In this document: positions 34,008-42,694 of the stretch, in pieces
How positions within the stretch are numbered: position 1 is the first letter of the stretch
Layout of the letters: every line of letters begins with the position of its first letter
Assembly (NCBI RefSeq): GCF_035555955.1
Contig: NZ_DATMGA010000016.1
Location: forward strand, 124,001-188,000
Direction: 5' to 3'
Length of the DNA: 64,000 bases
Origin: Eoetvoesia sp035555955
GTDB lineage: Bacteria; Pseudomonadota; Gammaproteobacteria; Burkholderiales; Burkholderiaceae_B
Notes under the pieces: generated by a model
What the model was told of the DNA's origin: nothing
Databases searched by the model: none
The model's input: only the letters and a program-made list of their open reading frames with translations
Program-made: the position numbers and the translations under genes

Positions 34008-34910
34008 ATGTCTAGTACAGATTCTGCAATTCCCACCTTTCAAGGGAGCATGGTTGCGCTGGTTACGCCCATGCTTCCCGACGGCAGCCTCGATTTCGAT
34101 AGCTATCGAAAACTTATCGATTGGCACGCCCAGGAAGGCACGGATGCGCTGGTCGTGGTGGGAACCTCCGGCGAGTCGCCCACGGTAAGCGTGGAAGAGC
34201 ATTCCGAACTCATCCGCGTTGCCGTCGAGTATTCCGCCGGGCGCATGCCCATCATCGCGGGCGTGGGCGGCAATTCCACCGACGAAGCCATCGAGCTGTC
34301 CCGGTATGCCAAGAAAGTCGGCGCCCAGGCCGGCCTGTCGGTGGTGCCCTACTACAACAAGCCCACCCAGGAAGGCATGTACCGGCATTTCCGGGCCATA
34401 TCCGAAGCGGTCGACCTTCCTGCCATCCTGTACAACGTGCCGGGCCGCACAAGCGCCGACCTGTCCAACGAAACCATTCTGCGCCTGGCGCAGGTGCCGG
34501 GCATCATCGGCATCAAGGACGCCACCGGCGACATCGCCCGTGGCGGCTGGCTGCTGCATCACAAGCCGGCTGAATTCCAGGTATTCAGCGGCGACGACCC
34601 CACGGCCGCCTCGCTCATTCTGCTGGGCGCGCGGGGCAATATCTCGGTCACCGCCAACGTGGCTCCCCGGCTCATGCACGAGCTCTGCGTCGCAGCCCTG
34701 CAGGGCAATGTCGCCGTGGTGCGCGAGCTCAATGGGCGCCTGTCTCAATTGAACAAAGTTCTTTTTGTTGAATCCAACCCGATTCCCGTAAAGTGGGCCG
34801 TTGCCGAAATGGGCTTGTCCAAGCTGGGCTATCGTTTACCTTTAACCCCCCTGAGCGAGCAGTTTCACGCTGTGGTTCGCAACTCGTTGAAAGACGTGGG
34901 CTTGATTTGA
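34008..34910 (+). CDS. dapA: 4-hydroxy-tetrahydrodipicolinate synthase
   Basis: 300 residues. N-acetylneuraminate-lyase-family TIM barrel with GTSGESPTVS, the Tyr of the triad in LYNVPGRT (about residue 142) and the Schiff-base Lys in IGIKDATGD (about residue 170). It condenses pyruvate with aspartate semialdehyde at the first step of lysine and diaminopimelate synthesis. bamC follows after two bases, the dapA-bamC (nlpB/dapX) pairing known across proteobacteria. Confidence 0.95.
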   Translation: MSSTDSAIPTFQGSMVALVTPMLPDGSLDFDSYRKLIDWHAQEGTDALVVVGTSGESPTVSVEEHSELIRVAVEYSAGRMPIIAGVGGNSTDEAIELSRYAKKVGAQAGLSVVPYYNKPTQEGMYRHFRAISEAVDLPAILYNVPGRTSADLSNETILRLAQVPGIIGIKDATGDIARGGWLLHHKPAEFQVFSGDDPTAASLILLGARGNISVTANVAPRLMHELCVAALQGNVAVVRELNGRLSQLNKVLFVESNPIPVKWAVAEMGLSKLGYRLPLTPLSEQFHAVVRNSLKDVGLI

Positions 34911-34912
34911 GA

Positions 34913-36040
34913 ATGATGAAAATGCGTATGAACAAACGCTATACCGGTTTGGCGATGGGTCTTGGGTTGACCATGCTGGCGGGCTGCGCGCAGTACAACC
35001 AGCTTATGGGCCGCGAGGAAGCGGTCGATTACAAAAGCACGGTCAGGGTCACCGACCCTCTCAGCGTTCCTCCAGACCTTATCCAGGCCAACAAGGGGGC
35101 GCATTACAAGGCTCCCGAAGGCACGGCCACGTACAGCCAGTACGCGCAGAACCAGCAAGAGCGCCGCACCGCCGCGCCCGGCGAAAAAGTCCTGCCGCAG
35201 CCGGCCGGCATCCAGGTCATGCGCGATGGCGACATCCGCTGGCTGGTCGTCGACCAGCCGCCCGAAAAAGTGTACGCCAAGGTCGTGGATTTCTGGGGCG
35301 AGCAGGGCTTTACCATCCATAGCCAGGATCCGCGTGCGGGCCTGATGGAAACCGATTGGGCCGAGAACCGGGCCAAGATTCCCGAAGACTGGATCCGCAG
35401 CGCCTTGGGCAGCATTCTCGATTCCGTTTACGACAGCGGCGAACGCGAGCGCTTCCGCACCCGGCTCGAGCGTGTCAACGGCAAGACCGAAATCTACATC
35501 AGCCACGACCAGATGGTCGAAACCGCGACGGCCGACGAACGCAGCTGGAAATGGGTTCAAGGCAAGGAAGATCCGGGCCTGAACGCCGCCATGCTGGCCC
35601 GCCTCATGGTATTCCTGGGCTCCGACGTCCAGACCGCCAAGGCCCAGGTTACCCAGGCCGAAAAAGCGCCGGGCGCCGTCAAGGTGACCAAGGCCGACGA
35701 CGGGCGGGCCGAACTGACGCTGGGCGAGCCGTTCGATCGCGCCTGGCGCCGGGTTGGCGTGGCCATCGACTCAGCCGGCTTCTCGGTGGACGACCGCGAT
35801 CGCTCCACCGGTGATTATTTCATCCGCTATCTGGATAGCGATACCGGCGAGAAAATCGAGCAGCCCAATTTCATCAGCCGTCTGTTCGGCGGCAAGGGTA
35901 CCTCCGAGGCCAAGACCTATCGCATCCACGTTGCGCAGCAGGGCCAGGGTTCGCTGGTGAACGTGCTGGACCCCAATGGCCAGGTCGACAGCAGCGCCAC
36001 CGCCAAGCGCATCATCACCGTGCTGGGCAACCATATGTAG
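34913..36040 (+). CDS. bamC: Outer membrane assembly lipoprotein BamC
   Basis: About 375 residues. Four in-frame ATGs (34913, 34916, 34922, 34928) all precede the lipoprotein signal; 34913, two bases after the dapA stop, allows coupling. The lipobox LAGC is followed by an unstructured stretch with VPPDLI that in BamC binds BamD, then two helix-grip domains. The lipid-anchored protein is part of the BAM complex inserting beta-barrel proteins. A terminator follows. Confidence 0.88.
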   Translation: MMKMRMNKRYTGLAMGLGLTMLAGCAQYNQLMGREEAVDYKSTVRVTDPLSVPPDLIQANKGAHYKAPEGTATYSQYAQNQQERRTAAPGEKVLPQPAGIQVMRDGDIRWLVVDQPPEKVYAKVVDFWGEQGFTIHSQDPRAGLMETDWAENRAKIPEDWIRSALGSILDSVYDSGERERFRTRLERVNGKTEIYISHDQMVETATADERSWKWVQGKEDPGLNAAMLARLMVFLGSDVQTAKAQVTQAEKAPGAVKVTKADDGRAELTLGEPFDRAWRRVGVAIDSAGFSVDDRDRSTGDYFIRYLDSDTGEKIEQPNFISRLFGGKGTSEAKTYRIHVAQQGQGSLVNVLDPNGQVDSSATAKRIITVLGNHM

Positions 36041-36062
36041 CCTGCTGGTGCGTCTTCCAGAC

Positions 36063-36087
36063 AACCGGGCCTCGCGCCCGGTTTTTT
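36063..36087. terminator. Terminator between convergent bamC and cysG
   Basis: AACCGGGC and GCCCGGTT form an eight-base stem around a five-base loop, followed on the plus strand by TTTTTT. It touches the cysG stop codon at 36086-36088 and can end bamC transcription. Confidence 0.85.
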
Positions 36088-37498
36088 ATGGCGCGGCCGA
36101 GCCGTCTGGCGGAACGTGGGTGCCGAACCAGTGCAGCGTGTTGGTCAGCGCGGCGACTTCGCCGACCAGCAGCATCGACGGGGTCTGGATATTGTTTTTG
36201 GCAACGACGTCCGGCAGATTGCGCAGCGTGCCGTTCAGCACGCGCTGGGTGTCGCGGGTGCCGTTTTCGACCAGGGCGAACGGCGTGTCGATGGAGCGGC
36301 CGTGGCTTACCAGTTGCCCCGCCAGCCAGTGCATCTGGCTCACCCCCATGTAGAACGCCAGGGTTTGTTTTTCGTCGGCCAGCGAATGCCAGTCCAGCGC
36401 GTCGTTTTCCTTGGCGCTATGCGCCGTGATGAAACGCACGGACTGCGCAAAGCCGCGATGGGTAAGGGGAATGCCGGCATAGGCGGCGCAGGCGATGGCC
36501 GCGGTGATGCCGGGGACGACCTCATAGGGCACGTCATGGCTGCGCAGGAACTCCAGTTCTTCGCCGCCTCGCCCGAAGATGAAGGCATCGCCGCCCTTGA
36601 GCCTGACCACGCGCTGGCCCGCCCGGGCATGTTCCACCATGAGCGTGTGGATGCGTTTTTGCGTGGCGTCATGGTCTTCGCCGGGCGTCTTGCCCACGGA
36701 TATCTGCGTGGCGTCGCGCCGGGCCAGCGCGCGTATTTCGCCGCTGACCAGCCGGTCGTAGAGGATGACGTCGGCTTCATTCAGCGCGCGCAGGGCTTTC
36801 AGCGTCAATAGCCCCGGGTCGCCGGGGCCCGCTCCCACCAGGGTGACCTTGCCCACCGGAGCGCCGGGCCGCCGTTCCAGCTCGGCTTCGAGCAATTGCT
36901 CCGCAAGCTGCGGCTGCTGCGTACGCAGGGCGCCCGCCACGGGGCCGTCGAGCAGCCAGTCGTAGAACTGCCGGCGCTGGTTCAGGTTGGGACGCAGGCG
37001 CTTGATGGCGGCGCGATGCTTTTCGGCCAGGGCGGCCAGGGCTCCCAGGGAGTGGTCGAACAGGGATTCCAGCCGTTCGCGGATGCGGCGGGCCAGAACC
37101 GGGGCGCTGCCCGAGGACGAAACCGCGATCATCAACGGAGAGCGGTCGACGATGGAGGGCATTTGGAAGCTGGACAGTTCCGGGTCGTCCACCACGTTGA
37201 TGAACCGGCGAGCCTGCTCGGCCAGGGTGGCAATATGCCGGTTGACGGCGCGATCGTCGGTGGCCGCGATGATCAGCCAGGCTTCATCCAGCCATTCGGG
37301 CTGGAATCCGCCTTCGATCAGGGCTATCCGGCCCTGTGCGGCCCATTGCCGCAGCGTGTCGCTGAACTCGGGGGCCCCGGCCCGGACGAGCGCGCCGGCA
37401 TTGAGCAGGCTGGCGATCTTGCGTTCCGCCACGGCGCCGCCGCCTACGACCAGGACGGATTTGCCTTTCAGGTCTGCAAATAAAGGAAAGAGGGCCAT
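36086..37498 (-). CDS. cysG: Siroheme synthase (SUMT / precorrin-2 dehydrogenase / sirohydrochlorin ferrochelatase)
   Basis: 470 residues from ATG 37498 (MALFPLFADLKGK), the usual CysG N-terminus; the frame upstream runs through a hairpin. The N-terminal Rossmann domain (VLVVGGGAVAERK) does NAD-dependent oxidation and iron insertion. The C-terminal half is the SAM uroporphyrinogen methyltransferase with VGAGPGDPGLLTLKA and GDAFIFGRGGEE. It supplies siroheme for the sulfite reductase encoded just upstream on the same strand. Confidence 0.94.
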   Translation of the reverse strand: MALFPLFADLKGKSVLVVGGGAVAERKIASLLNAGALVRAGAPEFSDTLRQWAAQGRIALIEGGFQPEWLDEAWLIIAATDDRAVNRHIATLAEQARRFINVVDDPELSSFQMPSIVDRSPLMIAVSSSGSAPVLARRIRERLESLFDHSLGALAALAEKHRAAIKRLRPNLNQRRQFYDWLLDGPVAGALRTQQPQLAEQLLEAELERRPGAPVGKVTLVGAGPGDPGLLTLKALRALNEADVILYDRLVSGEIRALARRDATQISVGKTPGEDHDATQKRIHTLMVEHARAGQRVVRLKGGDAFIFGRGGEELEFLRSHDVPYEVVPGITAAIACAAYAGIPLTHRGFAQSVRFITAHSAKENDALDWHSLADEKQTLAFYMGVSQMHWLAGQLVSHGRSIDTPFALVENGTRDTQRVLNGTLRNLPDVVAKNNIQTPSMLLVGEVAALTNTLHWFGTHVPPDGSAAP

Positions 37499-37535
37499 GG
37501 ATAGCGCGCCGTGAGTTGGGAGAAAGGGAAAGAAC

Positions 37536-37566
37536 TGCGCCGGACATTGGGCACATGTCCGGCGCA
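37536..37566. promoter_or_regulatory. Perfect 12-bp hairpin in the cysG leader
   Basis: TGCGCCGGACAT (37536-37547), a seven-base loop, and ATGTCCGGCGCA (37555-37566) are perfectly complementary. It sits 38 bases before the cysG ATG on the leftward transcript and has no T-run, so it may control read-through, stability or translation of cysG, or bind a protein. Confidence 0.5.
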
Positions 37567-37593
37567 AACGACAGCCATTGTAAATCGTAGGCG

Positions 37594-37621
37594 AACCGGC
37601 CCGCCTTGAAGCGGGCCGGTT
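37594..37621 (-). terminator. Strong hairpin after cysI, possible partial terminator
   Basis: AACCGGCCCGC (37594-37604) and GCGGGCCGGTT (37611-37621) form a perfect 11-base stem with a six-base loop, 22 bases after the cysI stop in the leftward direction. The following T-tract is weak, which suggests attenuation between cysI and cysG rather than full termination. Confidence 0.6.
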
Positions 37622-37643
37622 GCGTGCGCAAAGCTGCGAATGT

Positions 37644-39359
37644 TTACTGAGTGGCCGCTTCCAGAACGATGGGTATCAGGTTCTGGGTGGGGGCGGGCAG
37701 CGTTTCGCTGCGGATCAGGTAGTCGCCGAACTTTTCCGACTCCAGGCGATTGGCCGCATAGGCGGCGAACAGGGTGTCCAGTGTTTGCAGGATTTCCGGC
37801 TCGGTGATGTTCTCGCGGTAGACGATGTTCAGGCGCCGCCCCGTGAAGTCGGCGCCCAGCCGCAGGTCGTAGCGGCCCGGCGCGCGCCCGATCAAGGCGA
37901 TTTCCGCCAGGTAGGGTCGGGAACAGCCATTTGGGCAGCCTGAAATACGCAGCTGGATGGGCTCGTTGAGCAGGCCGTGGGTATCGAGGATGGACTCGAG
38001 CTTGGTGATCAGTTCGGGAGCATAGCGCTCGCTTTCGGCCATGGCCAGTCCGCAGGTTGGCAAGGCCACGCAGGCGATGCTGTAGCGGCGTATGCCGCTT
38101 TGCTGCTTGTAGCCGTCCAGGCCGTATTGGGCCACCAGTTTGTCGATCTTGGCCTTGTCGCGCGTGGCGACGTTGGCGATGACCATGTTCTGATTGCAGG
38201 TCAGGCGGAATTCCCCCTTGTGGATGCGCGCGATTTCGCGCACACCCGTCAGCAGTTGCAAGCCGTCTTCGTCCCACAGCCGGCCCGAGGCGATGTACAG
38301 GCCCAGATGCCATTTCCCGTCTTCGCCCTGAACCCAGCCGAAGCGGTCGCCGTTGTGGTCGAAGTGGTAGTCGTGTATGGGCTGCAACGTGAAGCCAAGG
38401 CGCTGCTCCAGCTCTGCCTTGAACCACTCCAGGCCGCGATGATCGATGGTGTACTTGAGCCGCGCGTGCTGGCGTTCCTGGCGGTTGCCGTAGTCGCGCT
38501 GCACGGTCACCACGCCTTCGGCCGTCGATATCAGTTGCTCGGGCGTGACGAAGCCGATCAGGCTGCCAAGGCGCGGATACGTCGTGTCGTCGCCATGGGT
38601 GGCGCCCATGCCGCCGCCCACCGCAACGTTGAAGCCCAGCAGCTCGCCGTTCTCGATGATGGCGATGAAGCCCAGGTCGTTGGCGAACACGTCGATGTCG
38701 TTGACGGGCGGTATGGCGATGCCGATCTTGAACTTGCGCGGCAGGTAGGCGTTGCCGTAAAGGGGTTCTTCCTGGACGCCGTCCACCACCTTTTCGCCAT
38801 TGAGCCAGATCTCGGCATAGGCGCTGGTGCGTGGCAGGAAGTGCGCCGAAAGCTTTTCGGTCCAGTCCTGCACGACCTGGTGCTGGCTGGAGAGCAGCGG
38901 GTTGACCGAACTGACCACCTGGCGGTTCACGTCGCCGCAGGCCGCCCGCGTGGTGGCCCTGGCGGCGTCGATGGCCTGCATGACGGATCGCAGGTTCTTC
39001 TTGAGGATGCCGTGCCATTGGAAGGTCTGGCGCGTGGTGATGCGCAGGCCGCGCGTTGCCCAGGTGGTGGCAATGTGGTCCAGGGCCAGCCATTGTTCGG
39101 GGGTGATGACTCCCCCCGGAAGGCGCGCCCGAACCATGAAGGAGTAGGCGGGCTCCAGTTTCTGCTTGCGGCGCTCGTCGCGCAGGTCGCGGTCGTCCTG
39201 CATATAGCTGCCATGGAACTTGAGCAGCTTGGTGTCGCTGTCGGCGATGGCGCCGGTTACCGGGTCGGCCAGGCCCTCGGCGATGGTGCCGCGCAGGAAG
39301 CGGCTGTCCACCTTGATTTGCTCCAAAGGGGCCAGAGGGCTCTTCATTAAACTATTCAT
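37644..39359 (-). CDS. cysI: Sulfite reductase (NADPH) hemoprotein beta subunit
   Basis: 571 residues. Siroheme and [4Fe-4S] ligands are visible as VALPTCGLAMAE and SGCPNGCSRP (two Cys pairs), and the substrate-binding basic residues lie in the TRGLRITTRQTFQWHG region. Reduces sulfite to sulfide with electrons from the CysJ flavoprotein encoded upstream. The start could also be the Met five codons in. It is separated from cysJ by 123 bases. Confidence 0.95.
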   Translation of the reverse strand: MNSLMKSPLAPLEQIKVDSRFLRGTIAEGLADPVTGAIADSDTKLLKFHGSYMQDDRDLRDERRKQKLEPAYSFMVRARLPGGVITPEQWLALDHIATTWATRGLRITTRQTFQWHGILKKNLRSVMQAIDAARATTRAACGDVNRQVVSSVNPLLSSQHQVVQDWTEKLSAHFLPRTSAYAEIWLNGEKVVDGVQEEPLYGNAYLPRKFKIGIAIPPVNDIDVFANDLGFIAIIENGELLGFNVAVGGGMGATHGDDTTYPRLGSLIGFVTPEQLISTAEGVVTVQRDYGNRQERQHARLKYTIDHRGLEWFKAELEQRLGFTLQPIHDYHFDHNGDRFGWVQGEDGKWHLGLYIASGRLWDEDGLQLLTGVREIARIHKGEFRLTCNQNMVIANVATRDKAKIDKLVAQYGLDGYKQQSGIRRYSIACVALPTCGLAMAESERYAPELITKLESILDTHGLLNEPIQLRISGCPNGCSRPYLAEIALIGRAPGRYDLRLGADFTGRRLNIVYRENITEPEILQTLDTLFAAYAANRLESEKFGDYLIRSETLPAPTQNLIPIVLEAATQ

Positions 39360-39482
39360 GACTATCCTGAATCGATTGGGTTCTACACCATTGGCGGATC
39401 AGGCCTGGGCGTGGAGGCCGGTGCTCCGGGCCTGCCGTTGCGCGGCGGGGGAGCAGTGCGTCTGCCTGATCCGGAAGTGGAA

Positions 39483-41282
39483 TTAATACACGTCGCGGGC
39501 GTAACGGCCTTGCGAGGCCAGGTCGTCAAGCCAGGTCTTGGCCTGCTCGGCATCCAGCCCGCCTTCGGCCTGGGCGATGCGCAAGAGCGTCTGGTGCACG
39601 TCCTTGGCCATGTGGTTGGCATCGCCGCAGACGTAGATGTGGGCGCCCGACTGGATCCAGTCGTAGAGATCCGTGGCGCGTTCGAGCAGTTTGTCCTGGA
39701 CGTAGATTTTCTGTTCCTGGTCGCGCGAGAAGGCCAGGTCCAGGCGCGTAAGGTTTCCGTTGCGCAGCGCAGCCTGCCATTCGGTCTGGTACAGGAAGTC
39801 GGAATGGAAATGCGGGTTGCCGAAGAACAGCCAGTTGCGCCCGCTGGCGCCGGTGGCGCTGCGTTCCTGCACGAAAGCGCGGAACGGCGCGATGCCCGTG
39901 CCCGGGCCGATCATGATGACGTCGCGGGCCGTATCGGCGGGCAGGCGAAAGCGCGTGTTTTCCTCGATGAAGATGGGCAGCTTGTCGCCTTCGCGCAGGC
40001 CGCTGATGAAGTTGGAGGCAACCCCCCAGCGCTCTTCGCCATCGTGGGTGTACGCGACGTTGGCCAGGGTGAGGTGCACCTCGTTGTCGACCGCAGTTTG
40101 GCTGGAGGCAATGGAATACAGGCGCGGCGTCAGGGGCCGCAGCGCCTTGATGAGGGCGGCGGCGCTCCATGGCGCGGGATACTTCTTGAGAACGTCGATG
40201 AGCTGGCGGGTTTCCAGAAGCTGCTTGAATTGTTCGTGCTGCTCGGGCTGCAGAATATGCTTGAGCTCGTCGCTGGCACCCAGTTCGGCGTGCGCGACCA
40301 GGAACGGCTTGGTCAGTTGCGTAAGTTCGCGGTAGCGGCCCAGCCATTCCTTGACGCTGCGGCTGGTGTTGGCGATTTCGACTTTTTCGTCGGCATTCAG
40401 TTGCAGCGTGGCAATGATGGATTGCACCAGCGCATCCGACTGGGTTGGCCATACCCCCAGGGAGTCGCCGGGCTTATAGCTGAGCTGGCTGCCTTCGAGC
40501 GAGATTTCAATGTGGCGGATGTCCTTGCTGCTACCGCGTCCGGTAATGGGCTGGTTTTGCAGCAGTTCGGCGTGGAAGGGCTGTTCGCGGGTCGCCTTGG
40601 CGCTGATGTTGGGATGCAGCGGGGTGACGCTTGCCGTGGGCACGTCGGCGGCCTGCTTGAAGGCTTTTTGCGCGTGATCCAGGGCGCGCTCCGTCCAGGG
40701 CGCGGCCACGGTTTCGATATCCAGGTCGGCGGCGCCGGCTTCCTGCAGGCGTTCCGCGCCCAGCTCGGCCAGCCGCGCGTCCAGCGCTTGCGAAATGCCG
40801 CAGAACGACGGGTAGCTGGAGTCGCCCAGGCCCAACACCGCGTACTTGAGCTGCGGCAGCTTGGGGGCGCGGCGGCTGTTCAGGAACTCGACGAAGCCGA
40901 GGGAGTCGTCGGGCGGTTCGCCATCGCCCTGGGTGCTCATGACGACGTAAAGCAGTTGCTCGGTCTTCAGGTCGCGCGTTGGGTAGCTGTCGGCGCGGGC
41001 CAGGTTGACTTGCAGGCCCAGGGCGCTGACGCGTTCGGCCAGCGATTCGGCGACACGCTTGGCATTGCCGGTCTGGCTGCCGTAAACGATGGTAAGGCGC
41101 TTGATGGCATTGGCGCTGGCAACCGCCGCCACATGCGGCGCGGCGGGCAGCTCGACGGCCGAACGTTCAGCCAGGCCTGCAAAGTAGCCCGACAGCCAGT
41201 TCAGGGCATTGGGCTCCAGGTCTTGGGCCAGTTGGCCGAGGAGGGATTTCTTGGATTCTGGAAATTGATTCAAAGCCAACAT
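39483..41282 (-). CDS. cysJ: Sulfite reductase (NADPH) flavoprotein alpha subunit
   Basis: 599 residues in the order flavodoxin-like FMN domain (VYGSQTGNAKRVAESLA, STQGDGEPPDDS), connecting domain, FAD domain (RLYSIASS, GVASNFI) and NADPH domain (MIGPGTGIAPFRAFVQER). It passes electrons from NADPH to the CysI siroheme. First gene of the leftward cysJ-cysI-cysG group; an inverted repeat lies just upstream. Confidence 0.95.
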   Translation of the reverse strand: MLALNQFPESKKSLLGQLAQDLEPNALNWLSGYFAGLAERSAVELPAAPHVAAVASANAIKRLTIVYGSQTGNAKRVAESLAERVSALGLQVNLARADSYPTRDLKTEQLLYVVMSTQGDGEPPDDSLGFVEFLNSRRAPKLPQLKYAVLGLGDSSYPSFCGISQALDARLAELGAERLQEAGAADLDIETVAAPWTERALDHAQKAFKQAADVPTASVTPLHPNISAKATREQPFHAELLQNQPITGRGSSKDIRHIEISLEGSQLSYKPGDSLGVWPTQSDALVQSIIATLQLNADEKVEIANTSRSVKEWLGRYRELTQLTKPFLVAHAELGASDELKHILQPEQHEQFKQLLETRQLIDVLKKYPAPWSAAALIKALRPLTPRLYSIASSQTAVDNEVHLTLANVAYTHDGEERWGVASNFISGLREGDKLPIFIEENTRFRLPADTARDVIMIGPGTGIAPFRAFVQERSATGASGRNWLFFGNPHFHSDFLYQTEWQAALRNGNLTRLDLAFSRDQEQKIYVQDKLLERATDLYDWIQSGAHIYVCGDANHMAKDVHQTLLRIAQAEGGLDAEQAKTWLDDLASQGRYARDVY

Positions 41283-41349
41283 GATGCGCTTGTAAAGGTG
41301 AGACCAGCATTCATTCTAGGCACTCCCCTTGTCCATGCGAACGACAAGA

Positions 41350-41384
41350 TTCTTATTTCTTTATACGAATTTTGTTTATAAGAA
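41350..41384. promoter_or_regulatory. Candidate CysB-type operator upstream of cysJ
   Basis: TTCTTAT (41350-41356) and ATAAGAA (41378-41384) form a perfect inverted repeat in an AT-rich stretch about 70-100 bases before the cysJ start. The LysR regulator CysB (or Cbl) controls cysJI genes in proteobacteria; the repeat is where such a site would be expected. A TATAAA box lies between the arms on the minus strand. Confidence 0.5.
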
Positions 41385-41509
41385 CTGGTTATGTCTTGTG
41401 ACTTCTATCTAAGACGTTGTTTGATTGCCCTGTGGTGCCGCTGCGGGAATCATGGGTGCGGCGGGGGCGGGGGCAGCGACGCATTGCCTTTGTGCGAGGC
41501 TTTGGCGGG

Positions 41510-42694
41510 TCAGGGGCGATGGTGCAGCCAGCCTTCGGCCAGCCAGCCGGCCAGCGCCTGCTTTTCCCCCTGGGCCAGGCGTTTGTCCAGCGCCGCCGTG
41601 CAGGGCAGGACACGCTCGTCGGCCAGCCGGCGCAGCAGCGCGGAAGCCGGGATTCCGGCGACCTCGCCATTGATGAACAGCGCCCTGCCGCGGTACATCA
41701 GGCGGGTGCAGCGATCCAGCTCCAGGATCCCGTGGCGGGGAAAGGCATTGGCCAGGTCGGGCTGCTCGTCTTGCGGTTCGAACCAAGCGGCTGCGGAAGG
41801 CTCGGTCAGCCATTGGCCCAGGAAGCGGGTGGCCAGGGGTTCGTCGAAGCGCACGCTATGCGCGGCACGCAGCGATGCCTGGATCAGTGTGTCGGGCAGG
41901 GCGGCTGGCGCTTCCGTTGCGGGCGCGCCGGCATCCTTGAAGACGCCGGCAAGCGCCGGGCCTGGCAGGGGCGGTGTTGCATAAAGGCCACTGTCGTCGC
42001 CTATCCGCGCCATGACCTGGTCGCCAGCCGCGTCCAGCATGCCGCGTGCGAGGGCGGCCATGGTGGGCGCCCGGAAGCCGATCGAGATCGTCATGCAGTC
42101 GCCCTGGGCGATGCCGTCGTGCGCGACGTGCGGCGGCAGGTACAGCATGTCGCCGGGTTCCAGCACGTATTCCTCTTCCGGCCGGAAGTCCCTCAGGATT
42201 TTCAGCGGCAGTCCAGGTTCCAGTGACAGATCGTCCTGGCAACTGATACGCCATTTGCGTTGTCCGTGGGCCTGCAGCAGAAAGACGTCGTAGCTGTCGA
42301 AGTGGGGTCCCACGCCGCCGCCATCGGTGGCGATGCTGATCATGGCATCGTCCAGGCGGGCGTCGGAAATAAAGCGAAACTGGTGCAGCAGCCGGGCAGT
42401 GGCGTCGTCGTGCGCGTCGACGCTTTGCGCCAGCAGCGTCCAGCCCGGCTGCCTGGCGGGCGGCAAGCGGGAGAACGGGCCTTTCTTCATTTTCCAGGCC
42501 TGGCCGTCCCGCCAGATGAGGCGGGACTCGACCTCGTCGCGCTTGGCCAGTTGCTTGATGTCGGCAATGCTCAGCGTGGGCCGGTAGCCGGGAATGGCTT
42601 GTCTGATGAGCAGAGGCTTGCGTTGCCAGTGGTGGCGCATGAAGGCTTTGGGCGTGAGGCCGCCCAGCAAGGCAAGAGGCTGGTCGATGTTCAT
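41510..42694 (-). CDS. roxA: Ribosomal protein uL16 3-hydroxylase (RoxA/YcfD-type JmjC cupin)
   Basis: 394 residues. The JmjC/cupin iron site is visible as GPHFDSYDVF (His-x-Asp) and PPHVAHDGI (distal His), with the N-terminal HHWQRKPLLIRQA typical of the family. 2-oxoglutarate-dependent hydroxylation of an Arg in ribosomal protein uL16 is the known role of this group. The C-terminal winged-helix part is present. Its ATG lies within the mutS stop (ATGA overlap). Confidence 0.88.
   Translation of the reverse strand: MNIDQPLALLGGLTPKAFMRHHWQRKPLLIRQAIPGYRPTLSIADIKQLAKRDEVESRLIWRDGQAWKMKKGPFSRLPPARQPGWTLLAQSVDAHDDATARLLHQFRFISDARLDDAMISIATDGGGVGPHFDSYDVFLLQAHGQRKWRISCQDDLSLEPGLPLKILRDFRPEEEYVLEPGDMLYLPPHVAHDGIAQGDCMTISIGFRAPTMAALARGMLDAAGDQVMARIGDDSGLYATPPLPGPALAGVFKDAGAPATEAPAALPDTLIQASLRAAHSVRFDEPLATRFLGQWLTEPSAAAWFEPQDEQPDLANAFPRHGILELDRCTRLMYRGRALFINGEVAGIPASALLRRLADERVLPCTAALDKRLAQGEKQALAGWLAEGWLHHRP

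Noticed and set aside
39411..41381. 656-codon open frame opposite cysJ
   Set aside because: Shadow of cysJ, which has all flavodoxin, FAD and NADPH motifs; the antisense product resembles nothing.
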